Positions 35,890 through 45,667 are shown, counted from the first letter of the stretch. The stretch is DNA of 64,000 bases from Candidatus Thiodiazotropha endolucinida (GCF_001715975.1 NZ_MARB01000002.1:211135-275134), one strand, 5' to 3'. Translations and numbers: made by a program. The notes: generated by a model not told the origin, from the sequence alone.

Positions 35890-38800
35890 CTATTTTGTTC
35901 CGGGCGCGGCAATGGTCTTCAGCTCCTGCGTGCCCGTGTGAATGCCTGCCTTGGCTGCCGCCTCGAGCAGTCTTTCGGCTTGTCGTGACGATTCCCGATC
36001 GCATTTCCCTGTAAGGTTCAGCGCCAACAGGCGACCCCGTTCGATATAGAAATCACTCCAGGGGAGTGGTTCGGCCCGGGTGTATTCCGCCAAGGCATCC
36101 GCGTAATAGTGCATCCTTTCCGGTTCCGCCTTGTGCAGATAGACCTCAATCATATTCTGATAGAAATGGAGATAGTTGTGGCTGAGGCTGCCCTGGTCAA
36201 GGTAACGCTGCCCCTCGCGAATCGCATCCTGGCGCTGCTTCTCATTCCTGGTCACGCGCGCCAACACCCCGAGAATATAGGGAGCGATGTGGGTTGGTAC
36301 GGAATCAAGCGCCGCCTGGTAGGCGCGCTCCAGGTAGCGGAGGCCCGCTTGAATCTCCCCCTTCAGTACCTTGGCTTCACCGATTTGCGCAAGGTTGTCA
36401 CCATAAAAACGACTGGCGCGGAGCCGCTGCGCCAGCTTCAGGCCGAAATGACCGTAACGTTCCGCGGAATCGATATCTTCGGTAAACAGTAACACCAGGC
36501 CGAGATTCATATAGGCCGTCATCTCGGCCCTGAGATTGCCATACTCCGCAGCGAGTTTTCCCGCTTCCTGCAGGGTCGCCAATGCTTCGGTTACCGAGCC
36601 GGTATAGAGATGGGTCAAACCATACATGGACAGGCTGCCGACTTCCTGGGGCAGGCGCTTTTCTGTCCTCGCCAGTTCCAGGCATCGCTCGAAGTAACCC
36701 CTTGCCGTCATGATCAGCCCTTTGGCGTAACAGGCATCAGCCATCCCAGCCTGGGCGCGAATCTCAAGCAGCGGGTTGGCGGACTCTCTGGCCAGGGTCT
36801 CAGCCTGTTGGTGGGCCTGTAGACACTCATCAGTGCGCGCCAGGGCGAAAAGAATATCACCCCTTCGATAGTGCAGTTCTGTGAGCAAGGCGTTGTTTTG
36901 GCTCGTCTCCGCCAGGGGTGCGGCATGGTCAAGTATCTCCAGCGCCTGATCCAGTTTGTCCTGTACCGTCAGGCCGGTGGCCCGGCCGATCAATGCACGA
37001 CATCGGATTTGGTCATCGCTTGCCGAGTCTGCGGCAGCGGCGAAGGCATGGATGGCGGATGAGATGGCGCCTGCCTGAATCAGCAGATCGCCTTGCAGGC
37101 AGTTTAGCTGGGTGCCCATAGGCGTTGATTGTGCAATTTCGGCACCACGGGAGGCCAGTGACAAGGCCTGCTCGAAGTCAGCCATGCGTACCGCCTGCTG
37201 GGCCGCCTGCAGATAGGCTTGCGCCGTATCTTCACTGCCACCAAGATCGAGATGCCGGGCATGCAGGGCGGCGTCACGTTGTCGGTACCATGCCGCTGCC
37301 CGTAGATGCAGGGCGCGCCTATGGGATGCCAGTAATGAGTCATAGATAGCGTCGCGCAACAGTGCGTGGACAAAGAGGTAGCCTTCTCTTTCGGGTTGCA
37401 GCAGGCGTTGATTGAGCAGGGCGTCGGGTCGATAATCGCTTATTCCGAGGAGCTGGAGCACGGCATCCAGCCTGAATCTTTGCCCCAGCACTGATGCGGC
37501 TTGAACGGCCAGCCGGTCCTCATCGGCGAGCAGATCGAGTCTCGACATCACCAGGCTGTGGATTGAGTCCGGTACGTTCTTCCCTGGATCGGTGGTTCCC
37601 AGAAGCAGCTGCTCGAGATATAAAGGATTGCCTCCCGAACGGTCGATACATGCGGTAACGATCGCCTGATCCCGGTTGGTGATCTGTTGCGCCAGGTTTC
37701 TTGCATGTTCTTTGGATAGTGGGTTTAGATCGAGCGTGGTCAAGGGTGCCCCATGCATAGCGCTGCGCCATGCCGGATCGAGGGGTTCACCTTCGACTCG
37801 GGATGTAATGAGCAGCAGGGCCGCATTTCGACTGACACTATCCGTGAGTTCGGCTATATGGTTAAGGGTCGTCTGATCGGCCCAGTGGATATCCTCCACA
37901 ATCAGCAGTCGCGGGGCTGACTGAGTGGCATATGCGAGAATGAATCGGAGGATTTGTTGAGCCCCTCGGAGCTGTGCCTCGTCGCCGATGCTGTCGATCG
38001 AGGCGGCCGATTCCTCATCGATGGTCAGGTGAAACAAGCGTTGCAGTATGCTTGGGTAGATGGCAGGGTTCCACGCCTGCCCCATTGCCTGCTTTACCGA
38101 AACTTCTATCTCTTCAGCCTTGGCGCTATTGCTGAGTCCCAATAGTTGACGCAGCAGTGAGGGAATAGGTTCTGTCGCTGACTCCATACCGAAGTCAAGC
38201 ACCAATGTCCGGTGAGGAATGACGCCCATCTGAACCGCATGTCGACAGATCTCCCCCACGAGACGTGTTTTGCCTATCCCCGCTTCTCCACGAAGCAGAT
38301 AGGTCTCGCCCGCCAAATCTTCGGTGCAGGCCACCAGGGCGGCATTGAATTGCCTCAACTCCCGGGTTCGTCCGACGAAGGGGGGCCAGTTTGTCTGCTG
38401 CGCTTCCCCTGATCTGACTGCCGCGACACGCCATGCCGTTTCCTCCCGTCTTGTCGCCTCGATGTTCAGACGAAGACCCAGATAGGCCGGTTCGGTAAGC
38501 AGAAGGTCTCCGGGTGCACCTGAGCGCGCCAACTGTTCCGCCTGGGCAAATACCGCTCCGGATACGGCTCCGCCGGGATCGCTCAACACGGAACCTGTGG
38601 CGATACCGCACTGAATCCCCAGTTCATGCGGCCAATCACTGGCCCGCTCGGTTCTCATTATCAGTTCGAACACCATTTGAAGCGCTTTTTCACACTCATT
38701 GCCATGGGCTTTTTCAAGGCCGAAGAGTATGACCAAGGCATCCCCATGGTGGTGATGGAGGATTCCGCCATAATGGCTGATCAGGGGGTCCAGGTGGGCA

Positions 38801-39732
38801 AGCAACTGTTTGTTCGCCCAGTGCAATTTCTCAGGATCACCTGCAGCCATCAAATCAAGATAGTGTCTCAGATGGAGATGGGCAACGGCCACCGTGCGCA
38901 ACAGCTGGGGTTGCGGCTGAGCGGTTTGCTTGGATAAGGGTTGCTGACGGTATGGTTTTCGGGTTGGTGGACTGTTCAGTTCGACAGCTTCGTTGTCACG
39001 CTCATCCCCACTGCGTTGACGGCGGATATCACTATACAGTTGCTCTGTCTCCGGCTGCGGAGGGAGGCCGAGTTCGCGCATCAGCAAACGGCGGCATTGG
39101 CGATATTGTCGCAGGGCATCGGCGGGCCGGTTAAACCGGGCATAGAGCTGCATCAGGGTGCGATGGACTTGCTCCTGGAGGGGGTCGCTGCCGAGCAGTC
39201 TTATCCCCAGACGGATTCCCGACTCAAACTGAGCGGTATCCAGGTAGTGATCCAGCAGTTTAGACATACTGCTGATGGCATGTTCCCGATAGTGGCTGCG
39301 TTGGGTCATCAGCCACTCTTCATAGTTGTTCGAGCGGGGGTTGAAGCCTTCCAGGAACTCGCCATTGTAGAGGGATGCCAACTTGATCAGGTTCTCTGGA
39401 GACTGCTGATGCTGCAACAGGCTATCGAACGTTCCGGTATCGGTATCGATATGACCGCTTTTAAGTAACACGTTCTCCTGATCGGCAGCAAGCGCATCGG
39501 CATGATCGCCCAAGACCTTGCGCAATCCGCTGAGAGCCTGGCGCAGACTGTGCCGGGCTTGGGCATCATTGCTCTCCTCCCATAATAACAGCGCCAACCT
39601 GTCCCTGGGTTGAGGCTTCTCCTGGTGCAAGGCCAGCCAGGCCAGGAGTGCCTTGGCTTTGCGCGACCTCAAATCGACAGCAGTGCCGCTATTGTCAATC
39701 AGTTGAAAGCCGCCGAAAAGTGACAGTTCCAT
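35890..39732 (-). CDS. BTAD/SARP-type regulator with cyclase-like, ATPase and TPR domains
   Basis: A very large (1280-residue) regulator. Residues about 1-95 form an OmpR-like winged helix and about 95-235 a bacterial transcriptional activation domain (BTAD). Residues about 275-430 resemble a class III nucleotide cyclase fold (TVAVAHLHLRHYLDLMAAG, HHHHGDALVILFG), apparently lacking the standard metal Asp pair. About 450-720 is an AAA/STAND-type ATPase with Walker A RGEAGIGKTRLV near residue 480 and Walker B LLIVEDIHWAD. The rest is TPR repeats. Such proteins activate nearby genes when the TPR/ATPase part senses a signal. It is divergent from a methyltransferase gene, its likeliest target. Confidence 0.88.
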   Translation of the reverse strand: MELSLFGGFQLIDNSGTAVDLRSRKAKALLAWLALHQEKPQPRDRLALLLWEESNDAQARHSLRQALSGLRKVLGDHADALAADQENVLLKSGHIDTDTGTFDSLLQHQQSPENLIKLASLYNGEFLEGFNPRSNNYEEWLMTQRSHYREHAISSMSKLLDHYLDTAQFESGIRLGIRLLGSDPLQEQVHRTLMQLYARFNRPADALRQYRQCRRLLMRELGLPPQPETEQLYSDIRRQRSGDERDNEAVELNSPPTRKPYRQQPLSKQTAQPQPQLLRTVAVAHLHLRHYLDLMAAGDPEKLHWANKQLLAHLDPLISHYGGILHHHHGDALVILFGLEKAHGNECEKALQMVFELIMRTERASDWPHELGIQCGIATGSVLSDPGGAVSGAVFAQAEQLARSGAPGDLLLTEPAYLGLRLNIEATRREETAWRVAAVRSGEAQQTNWPPFVGRTRELRQFNAALVACTEDLAGETYLLRGEAGIGKTRLVGEICRHAVQMGVIPHRTLVLDFGMESATEPIPSLLRQLLGLSNSAKAEEIEVSVKQAMGQAWNPAIYPSILQRLFHLTIDEESAASIDSIGDEAQLRGAQQILRFILAYATQSAPRLLIVEDIHWADQTTLNHIAELTDSVSRNAALLLITSRVEGEPLDPAWRSAMHGAPLTTLDLNPLSKEHARNLAQQITNRDQAIVTACIDRSGGNPLYLEQLLLGTTDPGKNVPDSIHSLVMSRLDLLADEDRLAVQAASVLGQRFRLDAVLQLLGISDYRPDALLNQRLLQPEREGYLFVHALLRDAIYDSLLASHRRALHLRAAAWYRQRDAALHARHLDLGGSEDTAQAYLQAAQQAVRMADFEQALSLASRGAEIAQSTPMGTQLNCLQGDLLIQAGAISSAIHAFAAAADSASDDQIRCRALIGRATGLTVQDKLDQALEILDHAAPLAETSQNNALLTELHYRRGDILFALARTDECLQAHQQAETLARESANPLLEIRAQAGMADACYAKGLIMTARGYFERCLELARTEKRLPQEVGSLSMYGLTHLYTGSVTEALATLQEAGKLAAEYGNLRAEMTAYMNLGLVLLFTEDIDSAERYGHFGLKLAQRLRASRFYGDNLAQIGEAKVLKGEIQAGLRYLERAYQAALDSVPTHIAPYILGVLARVTRNEKQRQDAIREGQRYLDQGSLSHNYLHFYQNMIEVYLHKAEPERMHYYADALAEYTRAEPLPWSDFYIERGRLLALNLTGKCDRESSRQAERLLEAAAKAGIHTGTQELKTIAAPGTK

Positions 39733-39998
39733 ACAGGGTTCCCGGTGTTGACTCTGTTATCTGTGTTTGTTCAATTCAGAGATACTTGCAAGCGTGGGAG
39801 GTGTCGTCATAGCCATACATGCAGGCCCAAATGAAAAAATTAGGTACATGCCCTAAAAAAATAACCATTCGATTGTTTTTGACGTTCTTTTGACGGATAG
39901 CAGCCGGCTACTGTGACGCTTGCTAATTAAAGTAGCACATAACGTCTTGGAAAAAGCGTATTTCAACTGACACAACAATGCACCAAAGGAGACAAGTT

Positions 39999-41123
39999 AT
40001 GTGCCAACCCGTCAATCTACCCCCCGTCGGCCAGTCAGAGCCCAATGGCCAAGCCGCGATTTTTGCCGAAGAATTATTACAGATACTCAATCATGGAGCG
40101 ATCGCATTGATGATTTCCATCGGTCACCGCACTGGACTGTTCGATACGATGGCCAGGATCCCGCCGAGTGATAGTCAAGGGATCGCTGAGTCCGCTGGAT
40201 TGAATGAACGTTATGTCCGGGAGTGGTTGGGTGCCATGGTGACTGCCGCTATCGTTATCTATGATGCGGATTCTGGTTGCTATACCCTGCCTCCGGCCCA
40301 TGCGGGTCTATTGACCAGAGATGCCAGCCCGGACAACGTTGCAGTGTTTGCTCAATACATTCCTTTGCTCGGGCAGGTGGAAGAGGAAGTCATTGATTGC
40401 TTTTACAATGGCGGCGGCGTTCCCTACGAACGCTATACACGCTTTCATGAAGTGATGGCCGAGGATAGCGGTCAGACAGTGGTCAGTGCCCTGTTTGAAC
40501 ATATCCTGCCGCTGATCGACGGGCATCTTTCGCGTCTGGAACGGGGCATCGATGTATTGGATGTGGGCTGCGGCCGCGGACAGGCGCTGCTGCAATTGGC
40601 GAGAGCCTTTCCGAAAAGCCGCTTCACAGGCTATGACTTCTCGCAGGAGGCCATCGAATGGGCGCGCAAAGAGGCGGACCGGCAAGGATTGAACAACCTA
40701 CTGTTTGAAGTCAAGGATGTCGCCACCCTGGATGAACAAGGGGCTTATGATTGGATCGTAACCTTCGATGCCATCCATGATCAGAAATCACCGGATATGG
40801 TGCTATCCGCCATTCATGGTGCGCTGCGAGAAGACGGCATCTATCTGATGCAGGACATAAAGGGATCAAGTCATCTGCACAACAATCTTGAGCACCCGAT
40901 CGGACCACTGCTCTATACCCTTTCGACCATGCACTGTATGACGGTTTCATTGGCTCAGGACGGCGCCGGCCTGGGTACTGTGTGGGGCAGGGAGCTTGCC
41001 TTAAAGATGCTGAATGAAGCCGGCTTCAATGATGTTATAGTCAAGGAGTTGGATCACGATTTTCAGAACTATTTCTATATCATCCGAAAAATGTCAGGTC
41101 AGGTCGGCGATTCATTGAATTGA
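39999..41123 (+). CDS. class I SAM-dependent methyltransferase with N-terminal helical domain
   Basis: A 374-residue protein. An N-terminal winged-helix/dimerisation segment (about 20-95: HGAIALMISIGHRTGLFDTM, then ESAGLNERYVREWLGAMV) resembles those of small-molecule O-methyltransferases. A Rossmann methyltransferase domain follows with the SAM motif VLDVGCGRGQALLQLA (about 190-205) and VTFDAIHDQ. The ATG at 39999 follows AAAGGAG. The substrate is unknown. It is divergent from the large BTAD regulator with a 266-bp shared region, so direct activation is likely. An inverted-repeat hairpin follows it. Confidence 0.85.
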   Translation: MCQPVNLPPVGQSEPNGQAAIFAEELLQILNHGAIALMISIGHRTGLFDTMARIPPSDSQGIAESAGLNERYVREWLGAMVTAAIVIYDADSGCYTLPPAHAGLLTRDASPDNVAVFAQYIPLLGQVEEEVIDCFYNGGGVPYERYTRFHEVMAEDSGQTVVSALFEHILPLIDGHLSRLERGIDVLDVGCGRGQALLQLARAFPKSRFTGYDFSQEAIEWARKEADRQGLNNLLFEVKDVATLDEQGAYDWIVTFDAIHDQKSPDMVLSAIHGALREDGIYLMQDIKGSSHLHNNLEHPIGPLLYTLSTMHCMTVSLAQDGAGLGTVWGRELALKMLNEAGFNDVIVKELDHDFQNYFYIIRKMSGQVGDSLN

Positions 41124-41155
41124 TGGAGCGCTTTTTCTGCGAAGTATGAGTGGTA

Positions 41156-41190
41156 CTAGGGCCTATTGGATTGGTGTTAATAGGCCCTAG
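41156..41190. repeat. perfect 12-bp inverted repeat, terminator-like hairpin
   Basis: CTAGGGCCTATT and AATAGGCCCTAG flank an 11-base loop, 33 bp after the methyltransferase stop. No T-run follows, so it may act as an RNA 3'-end hairpin rather than a classical terminator. Confidence 0.6.
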
Positions 41191-41237
41191 TCGAATGGTA
41201 TTTACTTAAGACGAATTTTAGGATTTTCGTCATCCCG

Positions 41238-41296
41238 GCGCAGGCCGGGATCCAGAATGCTTGATGGTGACGGTATTCCTGGATTCCGGCCTGCGC
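41238..41296. repeat. 18-bp inverted repeat of a dispersed-repeat type
   Basis: GCGCAGGCCGGGATCCAG (41238-41255) pairs with CTGGATTCCGGCCTGCGC (41279-41296), with one mismatch. Repeats of the form CGTCATCCCGGC...GGGATCCAG are common intergenic elements in proteobacterial genomes. It lies between converging genes. Confidence 0.65.
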
Positions 41297-41301
41297 TCGC
41301 T

Positions 41302-41775
41302 TTAAGCAAGCCTGAGCTGAGACAAGGACGCAATCGCGTCACCGCCGCTTATCTCCGGGATAATGACCAACTCAAGCAGTGTGACCGCTGTTAGGTCGAC
41401 CTGATGCTCTTCCGTCTCCGATGTGGATCCTTGAGGGCTGAAATTCCATTGCTGTCTGGCGATTTCCTGGAACGACCGTCCGCCGTCCAGCGAATAGCGC
41501 AGCTGATACTGCTGGGTGCGTTGAGTTTGATGCTCCGTGAATTTGAGCCGAACCAGCCTGATGCTCTGTGGTTCGGTAAAGAGTAGCCGGATGGTCTGTT
41601 TCCCGGGGTGGGAGGCACGCCATCCTGAGGTCTCTTTGAACAGCAGTGCCGACTCGATTGGGTGCTCGCTATCCTCAGAGGTTATTTCAACCTCGGCAAT
41701 CTCATTCAGATTCAGCCAGTCATGGTTGTGAGAGTGGCTATCCTGCAATCTATCCGGGATGATTCGTTTACGCAT
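41302..41775 (-). CDS. discoidin/carbohydrate-binding-like beta-sandwich protein
   Basis: A 157-residue protein with no signal peptide. Its pattern resembles an F5/8-type C (discoidin) beta-sandwich: IAEVEITSEDSEHPIESALL, RLVRLKFTEHQTQRTQQYQL, RYSLDGGRSFQEIARQQWNF. Related proteins are annotated as carbohydrate-binding or hypothetical. The ATG at 41775 is chosen because AGGAG stands at the right distance; a longer frame reaches 41868 but would overlap the DksA-like gene. It follows that gene on the same strand, 77 bp downstream. The ligand is unknown. Confidence 0.6.
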   Translation of the reverse strand: MRKRIIPDRLQDSHSHNHDWLNLNEIAEVEITSEDSEHPIESALLFKETSGWRASHPGKQTIRLLFTEPQSIRLVRLKFTEHQTQRTQQYQLRYSLDGGRSFQEIARQQWNFSPQGSTSETEEHQVDLTAVTLLELVIIPEISGGDAIASLSQLRLA

Positions 41776-41852
41776 CGAAATGACTCCTGAGCACAAGAGT
41801 GGGTGTATGGTATTGAGCCCCATGGCATCAGAACTGAAGTTGATCGGCTGTT

Positions 41853-42191
41853 TTACGCCTCGGCGCAAGCGATACAGCGTGTATTCGTCGGGTCGGCTGC
41901 AAGTCGACGGGCATCGATTTCCTCCCCGCAGATGAAGCAGTAGCCATATTCACCGGTTTCGATTCGACGCAAGGCCCCCTCTATCATCAATTGTTGATGT
42001 TGACGCCTCCGAGCGGTTTCCTGCGCCATTTGCTGTGCCTGCATGGCGTCCATGCGGCTGAGACGTCCGACCCGGCTTTGGTCCAGTGCAACGGTCTCTC
42101 CCGCCGACCGGGATGTTTCATCCACTGCACGCAACGCTGTTTGCAGTTGCAGTAACCTCTCTCTGATCAGCGTGATTTCATCCGGTGTCAT
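41853..42191 (-). CDS. TraR/DksA-family zinc-finger protein
   Basis: A 112-residue DksA/TraR-like protein. An N-terminal helical hairpin (residues about 1-75) is followed by a four-Cys zinc finger, C85-F-I-C88 and C106-I-A-C109. Family members bind the secondary channel of RNA polymerase and alter promoter output. It is shorter than housekeeping DksA (about 150 residues) and lacks the DxxDxA tip, so it is more like the accessory TraR/YbiI group. Confidence 0.88.
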   Translation of the reverse strand: MTPDEITLIRERLLQLQTALRAVDETSRSAGETVALDQSRVGRLSRMDAMQAQQMAQETARRRQHQQLMIEGALRRIETGEYGYCFICGEEIDARRLAADPTNTRCIACAEA

Positions 42192-42313
42192 TATATTATC
42201 TTAGTTGTCACGGGGTTATTGGGTAAGTGCGTTATCTGTATAGTCTACCTCAAGCATGCTGCCGATCTGTCCGTCGCTTGCGGATGACAGAATAGAATTA
42301 AGAGCACTTCCCC

Positions 42314-42772
42314 ATGAAACGATATCCGATGAAGAGAATACTGGTACTCTGCCTGATCCTGAGCGCCCACAATGCAGAGGCAGATGAAGGGAGTGAAATA
42401 GTCGAGGCGATGGAGGAGTATCTCGAGTTCGTCGATTACGGCGGCGCAACCATCTTTTCTCAACAGATACCCGCCGAGGATTGGGGTAACTTCTTCGTTG
42501 TCGATACGCGCAGTGCGTCCCAGTATGAGCAGGAGCATATTCCCGGGGCGGTCAATATCGAATGGCGTCAGATCCTGGCCCGGCGTTCGGAGTTACCGCG
42601 GGACAAGGCGGTGCTGGTCTACTGCAATACCGGATCACTGTCGGCTCAGGCCGGTTTCGCTCTCCGCCTGGCGGGCCATGAGAATGTGAGAATCCTGCAG
42701 GGCGGGATGCGCGAATGGCAGGCAAGAGGCGGATTCGATGCGCACGCCCATGCCATGGAGTCAAATCTTTGA
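42314..42772 (+). CDS. exported rhodanese-like protein
   Basis: A 152-residue single-domain rhodanese with a short signal peptide (core ILVLCLILSA, cut near AEA). The active-site loop is C104-N-T-G-S-L-S, and the CH2A-like motif VDTRSASQYEQEHIPGAVN is kept. It should transfer sulfane sulfur or handle thiols in the periplasm. An in-frame ATG at 42329 is an alternative start. It is convergent with the reductase gene, 6 bp apart. Confidence 0.88.
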   Translation: MKRYPMKRILVLCLILSAHNAEADEGSEIVEAMEEYLEFVDYGGATIFSQQIPAEDWGNFFVVDTRSASQYEQEHIPGAVNIEWRQILARRSELPRDKAVLVYCNTGSLSAQAGFALRLAGHENVRILQGGMREWQARGGFDAHAHAMESNL

Positions 42773-42778
42773 ACAGTA

Positions 42779-43804
42779 TTAGGTCCCTGTCTTTTGCCTG
42801 GTTGCGGCGGCTCCGTATTCAAACGAGTCCGAATAGAGCTCTTCCCCGGCCAGGCCATGGCTGAGAAATGCCTCTTTGCCGGCTTCAATCATCGGCGGTG
42901 GACCGCTCATATAGACCTCGTGGCCGCTCAGATCAGGGTGGTCCGCGATAACGGCCTCGTGCACCCAGCCCGCTCTTCCGGACCAGTCGTCATCAGGTTC
43001 TGAAAGCACCGGCGTGTAGCTGAAATGGGGGTATTCGGCGGCCCATTTCTCAGGCAGATTCGGCAGATAGAGATCGCTCTTGGAACGTACGCCCCAATAG
43101 AGATGCATAGGTCGTCGGATACCGATCTGGAAAGCGTGCTCTATGATGCCCTTGAGGGGGGCAAAGCCAGTGCCTCCGCCCATCAGGATAATCGGTTTGG
43201 TAGAATCTTCCCGCAGATAGTAGCTGCCGAGGGGGGCCTCGATACGCATGATGGTCTTCTCCTCCATACCGTTGAAGAGTACGTCGGTAAAGAGACCGCC
43301 GTCGACATGACGGATATGCAATTCGATAAAGTCGTCGTCATGGGGGGCGTTGGCGATGGAGAAGGCCCGTTTGGTACCATCCTGAAGGATAAAATTGAGG
43401 TATTGGCCGGCCAGGAACTGAAGACGTTCTCCCTCGGGCAGCTTCAGGTAGAGTCTGATGACATCTTCATTGAGTCGCTCAATGCGGTCGATCTTACAGG
43501 GCATGGTACGGACCGGAAGATCCTTTGACTGGACGATCTCTCTGACTGCGATGGTGAGGTCCGAGGCGGGAGCCGCCTGGCAAATATAGCATTCGCCATT
43601 GCTGTCATCGGCCATCACGGGTGGTTTCCCGTTGGGGTAGTCGACCTGGCCCGCTGCAAGGGTCGCCAGACAGTCGCCACAGAAGCCGTTGCGGCAGCCG
43701 TAGGGTAGATTGACGCCCTGCCTGATCGCGGCATCGAGTATGGTCTCACCCGTTTCGACTGAGAATTCGTGGCCGCTTGGCTCAACATGCACTTTAAAAC
43801 TCAT
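42779..43804 (-). CDS. ferredoxin-domain NAD(P)H:flavin reductase (CDP-6-deoxy-delta-3,4-glucoseen reductase-like)
   Basis: A 341-residue reductase with an N-terminal [2Fe-2S] domain (C37-x4-C42-x2-C45, fourth ligand C75), an FAD domain (RAFSIANAPHDDDFIELHIR) and an NAD(P)H domain (ILMGGGTGFAPLKGIIEHA, VYMSGPPPMIEAG). It is homologous to the reductase at 3404-4462 but belongs to the AscD-like branch often found near ubiD and annotated as CDP-6-deoxyglucoseen reductase. The true acceptor is uncertain. The start MSFKVHVEPSG at 43804 fits the family; an ATG 15 bp upstream is the alternative. Confidence 0.85.
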   Translation of the reverse strand: MSFKVHVEPSGHEFSVETGETILDAAIRQGVNLPYGCRNGFCGDCLATLAAGQVDYPNGKPPVMADDSNGECYICQAAPASDLTIAVREIVQSKDLPVRTMPCKIDRIERLNEDVIRLYLKLPEGERLQFLAGQYLNFILQDGTKRAFSIANAPHDDDFIELHIRHVDGGLFTDVLFNGMEEKTIMRIEAPLGSYYLREDSTKPIILMGGGTGFAPLKGIIEHAFQIGIRRPMHLYWGVRSKSDLYLPNLPEKWAAEYPHFSYTPVLSEPDDDWSGRAGWVHEAVIADHPDLSGHEVYMSGPPPMIEAGKEAFLSHGLAGEELYSDSFEYGAAATRQKTGT

Positions 43805-43940
43805 GGGGTAGTTTCTCATTCATGAGTCGATACAATCGGCATAACAATACGTTATCCTCAATCGACCTTCTGTAATTATTGGGTTGGAGTGGAATTCTCT
43901 CCTATTTTTGTCAGGAATTAAACCGGGAGTCCATTGGGTT

Positions 43941-44801
43941 ATGGGTGTGGCCATAATTGGTTGCGGTGATATCGGTACCAGGTTGGCGCAGGCATATTCC
44001 GCCGAGGGAATAACTGTCACCGGGATCGTGCGCACGCAACAGAGTATCGAAAGACTCGAACATGCTGGTATCGAAGCGGTTCAGATCGATCTGGATCAGC
44101 CTTTCACGGCAGCAAACCTGATTGAGTCTCGGCAGCTATTCTATTTTGCGCCACCACCGCCTCGCGGTCAGCAAGATGGACGGGTCGGCCGCCTCATCGA
44201 GCAGTTTATGGAGGGGCCTTCGCCACAAAGAGTGGTCTATCTGAGCACCAGTGGCGTCTATGGTGACTGCCAGGGGGCGTGGGTGGATGAGACCCGCCCG
44301 CCTGCCCCGATTGCGGATCGGGCGAAACGACGTCTCGATGCAGAACTGCGCTGGCGCGCATGGAGTGAACGAACCGGGCGCGAACTGGTGATATTGCGGG
44401 TGGCTGGTATCTATGGTCCCGGGAAACTGCCGGTTGAACGATTACGTAGTGGCCAACCCATGGTGGCCGAGGAGGATGCCCCCATCACCAACCATATCCA
44501 TAGCATCGACTTGGTAAAGATTGCACGGACTGCCATGCAACGTGGCGTCTCAAGGGAGGTGTACAACGTCTGCGATGGCGTCCCTGAACCGATGACCCGT
44601 TATTTCAATCAGGTTGCCGATTTTCTCGGCTTGCCGCGGCCACCGGTCATCTCCCTTGAGGAGGCGCAACAGAGGCTATCACCGGGGATGCTCTCCTATC
44701 TGAAAGAGTCACGCAGATTGAGCAATCGTAAACTGCTTGAAAAGCTGGGAGTTGTGTTGGACTATCCGGATCTGGAGAAGGGTCTATCGGCCTGTGTATA
44801 G
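43941..44801 (+). CDS. NAD(P)-dependent epimerase/dehydratase-family protein (YeeZ-like)
   Basis: A 286-residue extended short-chain-dehydrogenase. The nucleotide motif VAIIGCGDIGTRLAQAY sits at the N-terminus. RVVYLSTSGVYGD supplies the Ser/Tyr region with an altered YxxxK, and NHIHSIDLVKIA is typical of the YeeZ/SDR-a group. The ATG at 43941 begins exactly at the Rossmann strand; the frame is open 57 bp upstream without support. The substrate is unknown. Confidence 0.84.
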   Translation: MGVAIIGCGDIGTRLAQAYSAEGITVTGIVRTQQSIERLEHAGIEAVQIDLDQPFTAANLIESRQLFYFAPPPPRGQQDGRVGRLIEQFMEGPSPQRVVYLSTSGVYGDCQGAWVDETRPPAPIADRAKRRLDAELRWRAWSERTGRELVILRVAGIYGPGKLPVERLRSGQPMVAEEDAPITNHIHSIDLVKIARTAMQRGVSREVYNVCDGVPEPMTRYFNQVADFLGLPRPPVISLEEAQQRLSPGMLSYLKESRRLSNRKLLEKLGVVLDYPDLEKGLSACV

Positions 44802-44994
44802 CCTTTCGTGCTTTCGCTTGAAATTAATACAGGTGGAGCACGCGCATCTTTCTCCGATATCCCATCAACATACTGCAAAGGCAGTTCCTTTGTTCAGATC
44901 TCCATACTGATGGGGCTCACGCGGCATCCCTGCCGCTACTGCGAATGCTAAGCGTCAACCGCCGGAGTCGCCGGTTGAACGGTAATACCCTGGG

Positions 44995-45621
44995 TTAAAC
45001 CTTCAACCATTTGAACAGCGGATCCCAGAGAATGACATCCTTGTAGACCTGTGACGGGGCCAGTTCGAATATGGCCAAGCCCTTTTCCGCGGAGCGGATG
45101 TAGTTTTGGCTCTCCCGCAGATGGGTGATAAAGGGGATCTTGAGATGACCCAGGTAGGTCTCCAGGTCGTGGTAGATACGCGTCTGCTCCTTGGCCCGGT
45201 TGGCGACAATACCGATACGTGTCTGATTTTTCGAGACCCGGCCGCTGGACAGCAGTTCGGTGAGAAAACGGCTGCAGGCGCGCATATCGATGGGGGAGGG
45301 AAGCACGGGCAAAATCAGTGTGTCCACGCGAAGCAACATTTTATTGATAGCCTTGCCATGCACACCGGCAGGTGCGTCCATGATCAGCAGATCAGTCCCT
45401 TTGGCGGGTCTGACCGGCTCGTTCACCGCATTGATGGCCTGGATATCGGGGATACCTTCGTAATCTTTTCTGGCTTCCAGCCAGTCGATGGTCGACTGCT
45501 GTGTATCAAAGTCTGCCAAGGCGACTTTTTTGCCTTCATCGGCGTACCAGGTGGCCAGGTTGGTAGCGATGGTGGTTTTGCCACAACCCCCCTTGGCGTT
45601 CATCAACATGATTGTGCGCAT
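44995..45621 (-). CDS. ParA/MinD-family P-loop ATPase (orphan)
   Basis: A 208-residue ATPase with the deviant Walker A KGGCGKTT (residues 10-17), Walker B region DLLIMDAPAGV, and the switch segment ALADFDTQQSTIDWLEAR. Such short ParA proteins position plasmids, chemosensory arrays or other cargo. No parB or parS is nearby, so it is an orphan that may act on a cellular cargo. It lies 46 bp after the ubiD stop on the same strand. Confidence 0.88.
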   Translation of the reverse strand: MRTIMLMNAKGGCGKTTIATNLATWYADEGKKVALADFDTQQSTIDWLEARKDYEGIPDIQAINAVNEPVRPAKGTDLLIMDAPAGVHGKAINKMLLRVDTLILPVLPSPIDMRACSRFLTELLSSGRVSKNQTRIGIVANRAKEQTRIYHDLETYLGHLKIPFITHLRESQNYIRSAEKGLAIFELAPSQVYKDVILWDPLFKWLKV

Positions 45622-45667
45622 TATACTTCCCTACCCTCTTTGTGGATTAGTCTTATCAGGCTTTAGT

